A stretch of DNA of 58,179 bases from Oxalobacteraceae bacterium (GTDB lineage: Bacteria; Pseudomonadota; Gammaproteobacteria; Burkholderiales; Burkholderiaceae_D), in contig OMID01000029.1 of the NCBI GenBank assembly GCA_900299005.1, forward strand, positions 1 through 58,179, read 5' to 3'. The translations under genes and the position numbers were made by a program. This document shows, in pieces, positions 34,710 to 44,634 of the stretch; within the stretch, counting starts at the first letter, position 1; every line of letters starts with the position of its first letter. The notes below the pieces were generated by a model. That model ran no database searches. It was not told the origin of the DNA and saw only the letters and a list, made by a program, of their open reading frames with translations.

Positions 34710-35144
34710 GTGACGTCCGTCGTACGCGGTCCCTACGATCTTCGTTCCTGCAAATATTTGTTCGTGATCGATCACTATGGGCTTCATGTACTGCACGAAC
34801 TAACCGCTTGCAAAACAACGGCAAGGGGTTTTGGCGGACACCCCCAGCTGCCAAAGATCGATGGTTGGGCGGCTGTCGGTGGCGAGGCATTTTTCAGTGA
34901 TGAAGATTATCGGACGGTTTATATCAATTTCGGTTCCGGCAGGTTTCCCCCCACCAGCACGAGTCAAATGGACGCAAGCGCAAGATATTGGCTTGCATGC
35001 GGGATGAACGCGGTGGTGGCCGTATTCTCGGATCGTGATCTTTCGAGACGCGCGTACGGGCTGACCGATCGCTATGGGCAGCAGCTTGCGAACAAGCTTT
35101 ACCTCCGCAAATTTCCCATCAAAGACGCGCTTGGGCGAATATAG
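34710..35144 (+). CDS. Unrecognised protein, C-terminal part of a possible split gene
   Basis: This 144-residue stretch is in the same frame as 34152-34703, separated by TAG and two sense codons. The only early start is GTG at 34710, whose nearest ribosome-like bases (GGAA) are too close, so independent initiation is doubtful. It looks like a compact domain: a strand-like YLFVIDHYGLHVLHEL, then ARGFGGHPQLPK, a GGEAFF turn, VYINFGSGRFPP, and an amphipathic helix with ARYWLACGMNAVVAVF. The pattern recalls small C-terminal domains of polymorphic toxins, but I cannot name a family. Its 3' end overlaps the convergent amidase gene by 26 bases. Confidence 0.5.
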   Translation: MTSVVRGPYDLRSCKYLFVIDHYGLHVLHELTACKTTARGFGGHPQLPKIDGWAAVGGEAFFSDEDYRTVYINFGSGRFPPTSTSQMDASARYWLACGMNAVVAVFSDRDLSRRAYGLTDRYGQQLANKLYLRKFPIKDALGRI

Positions 35145-36474
35145 CCTCTGCCGCCCGCGCTATTGCGGCGACGCGCGCATCCTGCATTGCTACCGACGCG
35201 AAGGAAAAGCCAACCGGGAGTTCTCCTTCCCGGTGGCACGGTAGCGATATCGCACAGCCGTCCAGCAAGTTGATGATCGAGGTATTACGCAGCAAAAGTC
35301 GGTTGGCCTCAAAGAACGCCTCGTCCGAGGCAAGCAGCGCCTCGGTCTTGGGCGCAACGATGGGTACGGTTGGCATGATCATCGCATCATGGCCGGCAAT
35401 GGTTTGCTCAAGCGCCTTGCGCCATGTATCGCGTGCTTTGAGCAGTCGATCCAGATCGTCAGAGCTAGCTTGTGCGCCGAGCATGATTCGCGAGACGACG
35501 CGGGGATCGTATTCTTCCCCGCGCGTCGACAGCAGCGCCTTGTGGCGGGGATAGGCCTCATAGGGTGAGATCAGGTACAGATCTTTTGCATCGGCGAGCA
35601 GTCGCATCGGTAATTCAAGGATATGCGCGCCGGCGGCCGACAGTCGCGAGACTGCCGCCGTGAATGCCCGCGCCACCTGGCTGTCCACGGCATCGAGCAC
35701 CACATCCTCGGGGATCACCAGTTTCAGGCCGGCGACGGATAGGTCCTCGACCCTTAGCGGTGTGTCGGCAATAAGTTCATCAAGCAGCAGGCAGTCGTCC
35801 ACGCTACTGGCTAATGGGCCCACAGAATCCAGTGAAGGCGCGAGTGGCAAGGCACCGCCAACGGGTACACGACGCATCGTTGGCTTGAAACCGACCAAGC
35901 CGCACAGTGCTGCGGGGATTCTGACCGAGCCACCCGTGTCGGAGCCAATCGCGGCCACGCAGCTACCGATTGCCACGGAGACGGCTGCGCCAGAGGAGGA
36001 TCCGCCGGGTATGCGCGTCGGATCAACCGGATTGGCTGGCGTGCCGTGGTGGGGGTTGATGCCCACGCCGGAGTACGCGAACTCCGTCATGTTCGTTTTG
36101 CCGATGATCGCCGCGCCAGCCTCGCGCAGCCGTGCGATGACGACGGCATCGCGTTGTGCAGGGGGAGCGTCCCGCAGGGCGGTTGATCCCGCCAGCGTGG
36201 TCTCTCCCTCGACATCAAACAGATCTTTCACCGAGACAGGCAAGCCAGCCAGCGGCGAACTTTTCTGGCCGGCCACCCTGAGGACATCTGCGTGAGCGGC
36301 AGCGGCCAGTGCCGAGTCGGCGTAGATACGGGTGTACACGGACGCCGATTCACGCGCGATGGTCAGACTGGTCTGCATCAGCTCCCGGCGGTTTTGCGTG
36401 TTCAACGAAGAAATGGACATGGCAAGGTCGGACGACATGGCCCGCGTTTTTGATTGTCGGATTAACGATAGCAT
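35119..36474 (-). CDS. Amidase signature family protein (GatA-like)
   Basis: The 451-residue protein has the amidase signature Ser-cisSer-Lys triad: the Lys in LPVSVKDLFDVEG (about residue 83), the serines in PGGSSSGAAVSVA and GSDTGGSVRIPAALCGLVGF. Such enzymes hydrolyse amides of diverse carboxylic acids. GatA of the tRNA amidotransferase is a relative, but no gatB or gatC is nearby. The start is uncertain: besides 36474, Met codons at 36438 and 36420 (MSISSLNTQ) give a more typical N-terminus. Its 3' end overlaps the unrecognised gene at 34710. Confidence 0.85.
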   Translation of the reverse strand: MLSLIRQSKTRAMSSDLAMSISSLNTQNRRELMQTSLTIARESASVYTRIYADSALAAAAHADVLRVAGQKSSPLAGLPVSVKDLFDVEGETTLAGSTALRDAPPAQRDAVVIARLREAGAAIIGKTNMTEFAYSGVGINPHHGTPANPVDPTRIPGGSSSGAAVSVAIGSCVAAIGSDTGGSVRIPAALCGLVGFKPTMRRVPVGGALPLAPSLDSVGPLASSVDDCLLLDELIADTPLRVEDLSVAGLKLVIPEDVVLDAVDSQVARAFTAAVSRLSAAGAHILELPMRLLADAKDLYLISPYEAYPRHKALLSTRGEEYDPRVVSRIMLGAQASSDDLDRLLKARDTWRKALEQTIAGHDAMIMPTVPIVAPKTEALLASDEAFFEANRLLLRNTSIINLLDGCAISLPCHREGELPVGFSFASVAMQDARVAAIARAAEAIFAQARL

Positions 36475-36544
36475 GAGCCAGACCGCGACCGGCGCGGGAG
36501 CGCTGCCCTGAAGTCCTGCATCTCGGTTGGTTGGGGGCGCAAGG

Positions 36545-36550
36545 TATAAT
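36545..36550 (+). promoter_or_regulatory. Candidate -10 box upstream of purL
   Basis: A perfect TATAAT lies 85 bases before the purL start. No strong -35 element is at the right distance (TTGGTT at 36527 is too close), so this is only a partial promoter match. Confidence 0.35.
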
Positions 36551-36634
36551 GACAGGGTCTAGATTTCATCCAAGAGCATCGCCCGGCCGGGGATTTTTCA
36601 ACACTCGACACTGCTCGCCAACTGCTTTTTTGCC

Positions 36635-39600
36635 ATGCTCATTCTTTCGGGCTCCAGTGCCCTGTCAGGCTCTCGTTTACACCGCTTATTATCACAACTG
36701 AAAGAGATCGAGCCGGCGATTGTCGGCATGTCCGGCCGCTTCTGTCATTTCATTGACGCGCCTAATGGACTAAGCGAAGAAGAAGTGCAGCGCTTGTCGC
36801 TGATGCTGACCTATGGCGAGCCCTTTGATGGCGACGAGACCGGAGAGGAGTTTGTCGTTATTCCCCGCCTGGGTACGATATCGCCCTGGGCGAGCAAAGC
36901 GACCGACATTGCGAAGAATTGCGGCATGCGCCACGTGCACCGCATAGAAAGAGGCATTCGTTATGTCATCCAGCTGAAATCCGGACTGCTGGGCAAAAAA
37001 ACCCTATCCGCAGACAGGCTGAGCGGCATTATCGCCTTGCTGCACGACCGTATGACCGAGACGGTGGTGCGCGATGCCTCCGAGGCGCAAGCCTTGTTCC
37101 ACGAGTTGCAGCCCCAGCCTCTCGCGCATATCGATCTGCTCAATGGGGGCAGGCAGGCGCTCGAGCGTGCCAATGTCGAGCTAGGCCTGGCCCTCTCCGA
37201 GGATGAAATCGATTATCTGCTCGACGCCTTCCTTCGCGCAGATCGTAATCCGACTGACGTCGAATTGATGATGTTTGCTCAGGCGAACAGCGAGCACTGC
37301 CGGCACAAAATTTTCAATGCGGACTGGACGATCGATGGTGAGAAGCAGGATCGTTCCTTATTCTCGATGATACGCAACACCCACGAGCGCAATCCCAAGG
37401 GCACGATCGTGGCCTACGCAGATAACGCTTCTGTGATCGAAGGCGCCACGGTCACCCGCTTTTATCCTCGTGCCGAGCAGGGCTGGCAGTACCAGGCCAG
37501 TGAAGAGCCGACGCACATCCTCATGAAAGTGGAAACGCATAATCATCCGACGGCGATTTCACCGTTTCCGGGCGCCTCCACCGGTGCCGGTGGCGAGATA
37601 CGCGATGAAGGTGCAACCGGCCGTGGGGCCAAGCCCAAGGCGGGCCTGACGGGTTTCACGGTATCGAACCTGATGATCCGGCATGCGGTGCGCACCTGGG
37701 AAAACGCGCGCGATGTGAATCTTCCGCCCGCCCTGCGTGAAGATGCAGGTCTGTCCGGCATCACAGGTAGACCGGAACGTATTGCCTCGGCTTTGCAGAT
37801 CATGATCGATGGTCCGATTGGCGGAGCAGCATTTAATAACGAGTTCGGCCGTCCTAATCTGACCGGTTATTTCCGCAGCTATGAGCAGAATGTTGGTGGC
37901 ACTGTCTACGGCTACCACAAACCCATCATGATCGCCGGCGGTCTGGGCAATATCTCCGGGCTGCACACAAAAAAAGAAGCACTTCCTGTGGGCAGTCTGT
38001 TGATACAGCTGGGCGGACCGGGCATGCGCATCGGTATGGGCGGTGGCGCGGCATCGTCGATGGCCACTGGTACGAACACGGCAGATCTTGATTTTGATTC
38101 CGTACAGCGGGGCAATCCCGAGATGCAGCGACGGGCGCAGGAAGTGATCAACGCATGCTGGGCAATGGCCGAGAACAATCCGGTGCTCTCCATACATGAT
38201 GTCGGTGCGGGTGGCCTGTCGAATGCTTTCCCTGAACTGACCAATGACGCTGGCCGCGGTGCCGTCTTTGACTTGCGCAAAGTACATCTGGAAGAGAGTG
38301 GACTCGCGCCCAAGGAAATCTGGAGCAATGAATCACAAGAGCGGTATGTAATGGCCATTGCGCCCTCCAGCCTGCCCTTGTTCACATCATTGTGTGAGCG
38401 TGAGCGCTGCCCTTTTGCGGTGGTCGGCATTGCGACCGAGGAGCGGCAACTGCGCGTGATCGATCCGCAGCATGACAACTATCCGGTGGATATGCCAATG
38501 GACGTCTTGCTGGGCAAACCCCCGAAAATGCATCGTGATGTGAGACGTGAGCAGCAGTCCGCCATACCGATTGATCTCACAGGCATTGGGCTCGAAGAAG
38601 CCGCGAAGCGCGTTCTGCAGCTACCGACGGTTGCGGACAAATCTTTCCTTATTACGATAGGTGATCGCACGGTGGGTGCGCATACGGTGCGCGATCAGAT
38701 GGTGGGGCCGTGGCAGGTGCCGGTGGCGGACTGCGCAGTCACGACCATGAGCCATGTTGGCTACCTCGGAGAGGCGATGGCGATGGGCGAGCGCACGCCG
38801 CTGGCCGTAGTGAATGCACCCGCATCAGGACGTATGGCAGTTGGTGAAGCCATTACTAATATCGCCGCTGCCGCCATCGGGGCACTCTCTGACATTAAAT
38901 TATCGGCAAACTGGATGGCAGCCTGCGGTCAGCCAGGGCAGGATGCCGCGCTGTTCGACACGGTGAGAGCGGTCGGGATGGAACTCTGCCCCGCGCTTGG
39001 CATCAGTATTCCGGTTGGCAAGGATTCCCTATCGATGCGCACGACATGGCGTGATGACGAGGGCGACAAGGCCGTCATCTCGCCGGTGTCACTCATCGTG
39101 TCCTCGTTCGCACCAGTGACGGATGTGCGACGCTCGCTCACACCTCAATTGCGCACGGATATTGGCGAGACTTCACTGATCCTGATCGATCTCGGGCGTG
39201 GCAAGAATCGCTTGGGTGCCTCGGCGCTGGCACAGGTGATGCAGCAGTTGGGCGACGAGGTGCCGGATCTGGAGGATGCGGCGGACCTGAAGTCTTTCTT
39301 CGATGCAGTGCAACGTCTGAACCTCGAGCAGAAAGTGCTTGCCTACCATGATCGCTCCGATGGCGGGCTGTACACGACGCTATGCGAGATGGCTTTTGCC
39401 GGGCATACCGGGATCTCGGTGAATCTCGACATTCTGGTCACCGAGGGCGAGCATGCGACAGACTGGGGGGACTCCAAAAATTGGGCTGGTCAGGTGGATG
39501 AGCGCCGCAATGATCTCACTCTGCGCGCACTGTTCAATGAGGAGCTGGGGGCGGTTCTCCAGGTGCGTGCAGCCGAAAAGTCCGATGTGATGGCGGTGCT

Positions 39601-40648
39601 TCGCGAGTTTGGTCTGGGTGCATGCAGCCACATTATCGGCAAGACAAATGATCGTGACGTGATCGAGTTCACGCGCGATGCAAAGATCATTTACAGCCAG
39701 CGACGCTCGGCACTGCACCGTCTGTGGAGTGAGACCAGCTGGCGGCTTGCACGCCTTCGGGATAACCGAGCTTGCGCAGACGCAGAATATGACCGCTGGC
39801 TTGACGAATCCGACCCAGGTATGCAGCCAAAGATCACTTTCGATCCGAGCGAAGACGTGGCGGCGCCTTTCGTGGCAAGCGGCGCACGGCCACGCGTGGC
39901 AATCTTGCGAGAACAGGGTGTCAACTCGCACGTCGAGACGGCCTATGTGATGCATCGTTCGGGTTTTGATGCGATTGATGTGCACATGAGCGACCTCATC
40001 GCCGAACGCATATCACTCGAGAGCTTCACGGGCCTGATTGCAGTCGGCGGCTTTTCTTATGGCGATGTACTCGGCGCGGGTGAGGGCTGGTCTAAAACCA
40101 TCTTGTTTAACCCCTCGCTATTAGAACAATTCTCGACATTTTTCCAGCGTGGAGACGCATTCGCGCTGGGCATCTGTAATGGCTGCCAGATGATGAGCAG
40201 TCTGAAGTCCATCATCCCCGGTGCTGAGCACTGGCCGAAATTCACGCGCAATCAATCCGAACAATTCGAGGCACGCTTTGCGATGGTGGAGGTTCCTGAG
40301 TCGCCATCGATTTTCTTCGCTGGCATGGCTGGTACGCGCACACCGATTGCGGTGGCCCATGGCGAGGGATTTGCGAATTTTGCGCACACCGGTGATCTGA
40401 CAAAAGTACAGGTAGCACTGCGTTTTGTGGATAACTACGGGCAGCAAACCGAGCGCTACCCGCTCAATCCCAACGGATCGCCCTTGGGTATCACGGCGGT
40501 CACCACACCGGATGGTCGCTTCACGGTGATGATGCCGCATGCGGAGCGCGTATTCCGGACTGTGCAGCACTCCTGGCATCCGCAGGCTTGGGGTGAGGAC
40601 GCGCCGTGGATGCGCATGTTCCGCAACGCGCGCCAGTGGGTGGGATAA
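36635..40648 (+). CDS. purL: Phosphoribosylformylglycinamidine synthase PurL (large, single-chain type)
   Basis: PurL carries out the fourth step of purine synthesis, turning FGAR, ATP and glutamine into FGAM. The 1337-residue protein is the large form of beta- and gammaproteobacteria. It has an N-terminal PurS-like domain, a linker and first ATP-grasp-like half with [15 protein letters not shown] and [17 protein letters not shown], a second half with [12 protein letters not shown], and a C-terminal glutaminase with the nucleophile Cys in [12 protein letters not shown] (about residue 1180) and the His/Glu region near [14 protein letters not shown]. It is monocistronic and converges on ppiC, with a terminator between. 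Confidence 0.97.
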   Translation: MLILSGSSALSGSRLHRLLSQLKEIEPAIVGMSGRFCHFIDAPNGLSEEEVQRLSLMLTYGEPFDGDETGEEFVVIPRLGTISPWASKATDIAKNCGMRHVHRIERGIRYVIQLKSGLLGKKTLSADRLSGIIALLHDRMTETVVRDASEAQALFHELQPQPLAHIDLLNGGRQALERANVELGLALSEDEIDYLLDAFLRADRNPTDVELMMFAQANSEHCRHKIFNADWTIDGEKQDRSLFSMIRNTHERNPKGTIVAYADNASVIEGATVTRFYPRAEQGWQYQASEEPTHILMKVETHNHPTAISPFPGASTGAGGEIRDEGATGRGAKPKAGLTGFTVSNLMIRHAVRTWENARDVNLPPALREDAGLSGITGRPERIASALQIMIDGPIGGAAFNNEFGRPNLTGYFRSYEQNVGGTVYGYHKPIMIAGGLGNISGLHTKKEALPVGSLLIQLGGPGMRIGMGGGAASSMATGTNTADLDFDSVQRGNPEMQRRAQEVINACWAMAENNPVLSIHDVGAGGLSNAFPELTNDAGRGAVFDLRKVHLEESGLAPKEIWSNESQERYVMAIAPSSLPLFTSLCERERCPFAVVGIATEERQLRVIDPQHDNYPVDMPMDVLLGKPPKMHRDVRREQQSAIPIDLTGIGLEEAAKRVLQLPTVADKSFLITIGDRTVGAHTVRDQMVGPWQVPVADCAVTTMSHVGYLGEAMAMGERTPLAVVNAPASGRMAVGEAITNIAAAAIGALSDIKLSANWMAACGQPGQDAALFDTVRAVGMELCPALGISIPVGKDSLSMRTTWRDDEGDKAVISPVSLIVSSFAPVTDVRRSLTPQLRTDIGETSLILIDLGRGKNRLGASALAQVMQQLGDEVPDLEDAADLKSFFDAVQRLNLEQKVLAYHDRSDGGLYTTLCEMAFAGHTGISVNLDILVTEGEHATDWGDSKNWAGQVDERRNDLTLRALFNEELGAVLQVRAAEKSDVMAVLREFGLGACSHIIGKTNDRDVIEFTRDAKIIYSQRRSALHRLWSETSWRLARLRDNRACADAEYDRWLDESDPGMQPKITFDPSEDVAAPFVASGARPRVAILREQGVNSHVETAYVMHRSGFDAIDVHMSDLIAERISLESFTGLIAVGGFSYGDVLGAGEGWSKTILFNPSLLEQFSTFFQRGDAFALGICNGCQMMSSLKSIIPGAEHWPKFTRNQSEQFEARFAMVEVPESPSIFFAGMAGTRTPIAVAHGEGFANFAHTGDLTKVQVALRFVDNYGQQTERYPLNPNGSPLGITAVTTPDGRFTVMMPHAERVFRTVQHSWHPQAWGEDAPWMRMFRNARQWVG

Positions 40649-40676
40649 CGCTGCAGCCCAACGGGCGCCGCAAATA

Positions 40677-40700
40677 AAAACGCTCCCGAGGGAGCGTTTT
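40677..40700. terminator. Bidirectional terminator between purL and ppiC
   Basis: A near-perfect palindrome: AAAACGCTCCC and GGGAGCGTTTT separated by two bases, with an A-run on the left and a T-run on the right. It can serve both purL (plus) and ppiC (minus). Confidence 0.88.
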
Positions 40701-40725
40701 GTATTTCACGATCGTTCGCAGAAAC

Positions 40726-41505
40726 CTACTGAATTTTCGCTTTCTTTTTCAGGCTCTGCTGGAAATCCTGCAGTTTGCGCTGTTGCAGAGATTCCGCGAT
40801 CTGGCCTTTGACTTCTTCGAAGGGCGGGAATTGCGCATCGCGCATTTCTTCGAGTCTGATCACGTGGTAGCCAAACTGTGATTTGACCGGATTTTGTGTG
40901 TACTCCCCAGCTTTCAGCGCCGTCATCGCTTCCGAGAATGGCTTGACAAAGGCATCTGGCGGCGCCCAGCCAAGATCACCCCCTTGTTCGGCTGAGCCGG
41001 GGTCCTTTGAAGATTTAGCCAGTTCTTCGAACTTGGCGCCACCCTTGAGCTTGGTGATGATAGCCTTGGCGTCATCTTCCTTTTCGACGAGGATATGACG
41101 TGCGTGATACTCCTTGCCGCTATTGGATGCCTTGACCTTCTCGTACTCGGCCTTCATGTCGTCGTCTTTGACAGGGTTCTTGGTCAGGTAGTCAGACACC
41201 ATCGCGCGAATTACGATGGACTGGCGAGCCATCTCGATCTGGTTCTTGATGTCAGCGCGGCTGGAGACGCCTTGCTTGTCAGCCTCTTGGGCGAGCACTT
41301 CACGATTGATCAGCTCGTCCTTGATCATTGAGCGCATCTCTGGGGTGTCTTGCTGGCCTTGCTGCACCATTTGCTTGACCATCACATCGACGCGGGAAGT
41401 CGGAATTGCCTTGCCATTGACCACGGCGACGTTCTGCGCCAGCACGGGCAATCCGGCCGATACCATCAGCAACACGAGCAGGCGAGCGGTTTTCAGGTTC
41501 ATCAT
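40726..41505 (-). CDS. Periplasmic peptidyl-prolyl isomerase, parvulin type (PpiC family)
   Basis: From the ATG at 41505 the product has 259 residues with a cleavable signal peptide (LLVLLMVSAGLPVLAQN). A SurA-N-like helical segment follows, then a parvulin domain: YHARHILVEKEDDAKAII, SKDPGSAEQGGDLGW and QFGYHVIRLEEMRD. The C-terminus is Lys/Gln rich. The enzyme should assist folding of exported proteins. Two Met codons are adjacent (41505, 41502), and upstream in-frame codons lie inside the bolA gene and are not credible. Order on this strand is msrB-yciB-bolA-ppiC, a common Burkholderiales block. Confidence 0.9.
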   Translation of the reverse strand: MMNLKTARLLVLLMVSAGLPVLAQNVAVVNGKAIPTSRVDVMVKQMVQQGQQDTPEMRSMIKDELINREVLAQEADKQGVSSRADIKNQIEMARQSIVIRAMVSDYLTKNPVKDDDMKAEYEKVKASNSGKEYHARHILVEKEDDAKAIITKLKGGAKFEELAKSSKDPGSAEQGGDLGWAPPDAFVKPFSEAMTALKAGEYTQNPVKSQFGYHVIRLEEMRDAQFPPFEEVKGQIAESLQQRKLQDFQQSLKKKAKIQ

Positions 41506-41567
41506 AATTATTGATTTAGGGGTCGTTGTTAAAAATCGGCCGGCGCCATGGTTGGCGGCTGTTCGGT

Positions 41568-41852
41568 TCAAGGGGATTCCGGTGCAGCTGCCTCGGCCGG
41601 CGTCAGCAAGGTCATCGCGAGCGCATGAATTTCTTTCTGCATCAACTCGCGCAGGCAATCATACCCCAGCCGATGCCGACCCACCTTGCCCAGCCCGTCG
41701 AAGCGCGCTGAAATCATGCGAATCCGATAATGTCCGCCACCAGAGGCTGCGCCGGCATGCCCGGCGTGCAGTGCTGACTCGTCTTCGATATGCAGGGATT
41801 CGGGTGAGAGGCCGAGTGTGAGTAACTGCTGAATTTGCTCGACGCGGTTCAT
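41568..41852 (-). CDS. bolA: BolA family protein
   Basis: This 94-residue protein has the class II KH-like BolA fold. Visible features are [20 protein letters not shown], the loop [16 protein letters not shown], and [20 protein letters not shown], with the conserved RHRxxY segment. BolA proteins bind 2Fe-2S clusters with monothiol glutaredoxins and affect cell shape and stress responses. The start at 41852 overlaps the yciB stop by four bases (ATGA). Upstream in-frame codons lie inside yciB and are rejected. Confidence 0.92.
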   Translation of the reverse strand: MNRVEQIQQLLTLGLSPESLHIEDESALHAGHAGAASGGGHYRIRMISARFDGLGKVGRHRLGYDCLRELMQKEIHALAMTLLTPAEAAAPESP

Positions 41853-42469
41853 TCGATTTCTTTCATGTGGCGAGAGAGATAAATACTTTGAAGCACGACA
41901 AAAGCGATCATCAGCCCAAGAAATCCGAACAGCTTGAAATTGACCCAGAAATCCAGTGAAAAATTGAAAGCGATGTACAGATTCAGTGCGCCCATCACTG
42001 AAAAGAAGAGGCACCAGGCGAGGTTGAGTCGCGCCCAGACAGGATCGGGCAGATTGATCTGCTTATCCATCATGGATTTGATGAGATTCTTCTTGAAGAG
42101 AAGCGAACTACCCAACAGGACGAGAGCGAAGCACCAGTACAGCACGGTTGGTTTGAGCTTGATGAATTGCTCATCATGAAAATAGATCGTTGCACCACCG
42201 AACAGCACAATGATGGCCAACGACACCCACAACATATTATCCACAGGTTTGCGTCGGGCCAGCAGCCAGCCGATCTGGCCTAAGGTTGCGAGGATAGCCA
42301 CTGCGGTGGCAAGCAGAATGGGCGCTTGAGCTTCGGTGATCGTGCCGCCCGACACCAGCCCCGACAAGTAGTCAGTTCCCAAGGCGCGAGCGGCTTCCGG
42401 ATGAGCGCCCGCCAGTCGGAACACGACGAAAAATAAAATCACCGGAAAAAGGTCAAATAAAAGTTTCAT
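41849..42469 (-). CDS. yciB: Intracellular septation protein A / YciB family membrane protein
   Basis: The 206-residue inner-membrane protein begins [20 protein letters not shown], the standard YciB (IspA) N-terminus, and has about five to six membrane segments. Conserved segments include [38 protein letters not shown] and [20 protein letters not shown]. It is implicated in cell envelope and division processes, but the mechanism is not settled. It sits between msrB (7 bases) and bolA (overlap) in one operon. Confidence 0.94.
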   Translation of the reverse strand: MKLLFDLFPVILFFVVFRLAGAHPEAARALGTDYLSGLVSGGTITEAQAPILLATAVAILATLGQIGWLLARRKPVDNMLWVSLAIIVLFGGATIYFHDEQFIKLKPTVLYWCFALVLLGSSLLFKKNLIKSMMDKQINLPDPVWARLNLAWCLFFSVMGALNLYIAFNFSLDFWVNFKLFGFLGLMIAFVVLQSIYLSRHMKEIE

Positions 42470-42476
42470 CGCTGTT

Positions 42477-42884
42477 TCATGCTGGAGTCTCCGCAGGCAC
42501 GAAGCGCAGTGCTGCGGAGTTGATGCAATAACGCAAACCTGTGGGCGGTGGGCCATCCGGGAATACATGGCCTAGATGTGCGTCACACACAGCGCATAAA
42601 ATCTCGGTCCTGATCATGCCGTGGCTGCGATCGATTTTTTCGCTGACATGCGTCGGATCGAGTGCTCTGGAATAGCTGGGCCAGCCGCAACCAGCGTCGA
42701 ACTTCGCGTCTGACTCAAACAGGGCAGTGCCACAACAGACGCAATGATAGATGCCGGGCTCATGATGATCCCAGTACCGACCGGTGAATGCGCGCTCGGT
42801 CGCCGCATGACGCGTGACCTGATAGTCCATCGGGTCCAGCATGGCTTTCCATTCTGCGTCGCTGCGGGTCACTTTATGCTTCAT
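42477..42884 (-). CDS. msrB: Peptide-methionine (R)-S-oxide reductase MsrB
   Basis: MsrB reduces the R form of methionine sulfoxide in proteins. The 135-residue protein has the structural zinc cysteines in [10 protein letters not shown] and [17 protein letters not shown], the substrate loop [13 protein letters not shown], and the catalytic Cys in [12 protein letters not shown] near the C-terminus. No signal peptide is present, so it acts in the cytoplasm. It lies 9 bases downstream of the selO gene. Confidence 0.96.
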   Translation of the reverse strand: MKHKVTRSDAEWKAMLDPMDYQVTRHAATERAFTGRYWDHHEPGIYHCVCCGTALFESDAKFDAGCGWPSYSRALDPTHVSEKIDRSHGMIRTEILCAVCDAHLGHVFPDGPPPTGLRYCINSAALRFVPAETPA

Positions 42885-42893
42885 TGAGGCTCC

Positions 42894-44453
42894 TCAAGAA
42901 GAGCAGCTGACTTCAATGCCGGCTGCCCATTCGGGGGGTAATTGCGCATACTCGTCATGCTCCGGCTGCTCATCATAGGGTCGCTGCAACAGCGTCAGCA
43001 GACGTTCTACTTCGGAGAAGTCTTTTTGCTGTGCCTTGTCGATCGCAACCTGCGCCAGGTAATTGCGCAGGACATATTTCGGGTTCACCCGATCCATGTT
43101 CTGCTTGCGGGCAGTATCGTCACTGTGCTCCTGGCCGAGTCGCTGACGGTATTCTGCTAACCATGCGTCGAGCGCGGGTCGGTCCAGGAATAAATCGCGT
43201 AAGGGAGCATCAGATCCGGAATCCTCGCGCTTCACATCGGAGAGCCGGCGGAAGAACAGCGGAAAATCAACGTGGTTGCGAGCGAGGATCTCCAGCAGTC
43301 GGGCAACGAGTTGGTCGTCGCCGTGCGAGTGACTTTGCAGCCCCAGCTTGGCCTGCCACAACGAAGCCATTCTCGTTTCGAATGTCGGCTGGTAGACAGA
43401 CAGCGCCTCGTGCACGTCATCCACATCACCGATCAGCGACACCATGGCTTGTCCAAGAGCGTAGCAATTCCATTCACCGATACGCGGCTGCATCCGGTAG
43501 GAATAGCGACCCTGCTGGTCAGTGTGGTTGCAGATGTGCGCTGGATCGTAGGCTTCCATGAAGCCGAACGGTCCATAATCCAGTGTGATGCCCAGGATCG
43601 ACATGTTGTCGGTGTTGAGTACGCCGTGCATGAATCCTGCCGCCTGCCATTGTGCAATCAATTCAGCAGTGCGTCGCGTGACTTCGCCGAGCAGCGCCTG
43701 GTACGGGCGGCGGGCGTCGAGAAGTTCAGGATAGCTTTGCTCCAAAACATAATCAGCCAGGGTTTTGAGGGCTTTTGGTTGTTGGTGATAGAACCAATGT
43801 TCAAATGAACCAAAACGCACGAAGCTCTGCGCCATGCGTGTGACGACTGCCGTGGTCTCCGGCGTCTCGCGCATGACTCGCAGGTCAGAACCGATGACGC
43901 AGAGCGCGCGTGACGTCGGTATGCCCAGGCCCGCCATCGCCTCAGAGCAGAGAAATTCGCGTATGGAAGAGCGCAGCACGGCCCGGCCGTCTCCCATCCT
44001 TGAGTAGGGCGTTTTGCCCGAGCCTTTGAGTTGCAGTTCCAGCGTGCCAAGGGGTTCTCTATCTGCTCTTACCTCGCCCAACAGAATGGCGCGGCCATCA
44101 CCAAGCTGACCCGCCCAGACGCCAAATTGATGACCGGAGTAGACAGCAGCCAGGGGGCGCGAGTCGGGGTGCACGGCGTTCCCGGAGAACAGACGCAAAA
44201 ATTCCTCCGTGTAGAGCTCGTTGGCGTCCAGTCCGATCAGCCCCGCTGTCGCTTCGCTGGCGCAAACGAGATAAGGCGAAGGCAGTGGCGAGGGAGACAG
44301 CGGCGTGTAGAAAGCCGGTGGTAATTGGCCGAACCGACTGCCCAGCGCAAGCTCAGCTAAGCCAGAGCGCGCGTTAAAAGGCAAGTCCGGGGAATTCATG
44401 AGAAGGCTTCTGTTAGGATGCTCAAAGGAGTGATCGGGCTGCATGCTATTCAT
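42894..44453 (-). CDS. selO: Protein adenylyltransferase SelO (YdiU)
   Basis: SelO is a pseudokinase-fold enzyme that transfers AMP to Ser, Thr or Tyr residues of target proteins, protecting cells against oxidative stress. Visible features are [19 protein letters not shown], the Gly-rich and Lys region [40 protein letters not shown], and the metal-binding [20 protein letters not shown]. The C-terminus ends SCSS, keeping the conserved Cys near the end. The product is 519 residues from 44453, or 501 from the Met at 44399 (MNSPDLPF). Neither has a good ribosome site. Neighbouring msrB also fits an oxidative-stress role. Confidence 0.92.
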   Translation of the reverse strand: MNSMQPDHSFEHPNRSLLMNSPDLPFNARSGLAELALGSRFGQLPPAFYTPLSPSPLPSPYLVCASEATAGLIGLDANELYTEEFLRLFSGNAVHPDSRPLAAVYSGHQFGVWAGQLGDGRAILLGEVRADREPLGTLELQLKGSGKTPYSRMGDGRAVLRSSIREFLCSEAMAGLGIPTSRALCVIGSDLRVMRETPETTAVVTRMAQSFVRFGSFEHWFYHQQPKALKTLADYVLEQSYPELLDARRPYQALLGEVTRRTAELIAQWQAAGFMHGVLNTDNMSILGITLDYGPFGFMEAYDPAHICNHTDQQGRYSYRMQPRIGEWNCYALGQAMVSLIGDVDDVHEALSVYQPTFETRMASLWQAKLGLQSHSHGDDQLVARLLEILARNHVDFPLFFRRLSDVKREDSGSDAPLRDLFLDRPALDAWLAEYRQRLGQEHSDDTARKQNMDRVNPKYVLRNYLAQVAIDKAQQKDFSEVERLLTLLQRPYDEQPEHDEYAQLPPEWAAGIEVSCSS

Positions 44454-44634
44454 TTGTCATATTTTGACAGAGAAGCGCGTGCCTCACCGGACGACTATCC
44501 CGAGCGCGTCAGTCGCGCGGAGCGCAGCACCGGTTGCTGCGGCGCAAGATGAAAATTCGTTGACTAAAGGATAAGTCCGGCACAAAAATCGCCCGTCAAA
44601 AAATGCTCTGCAAAAAAACGAGACAGGAGACACC

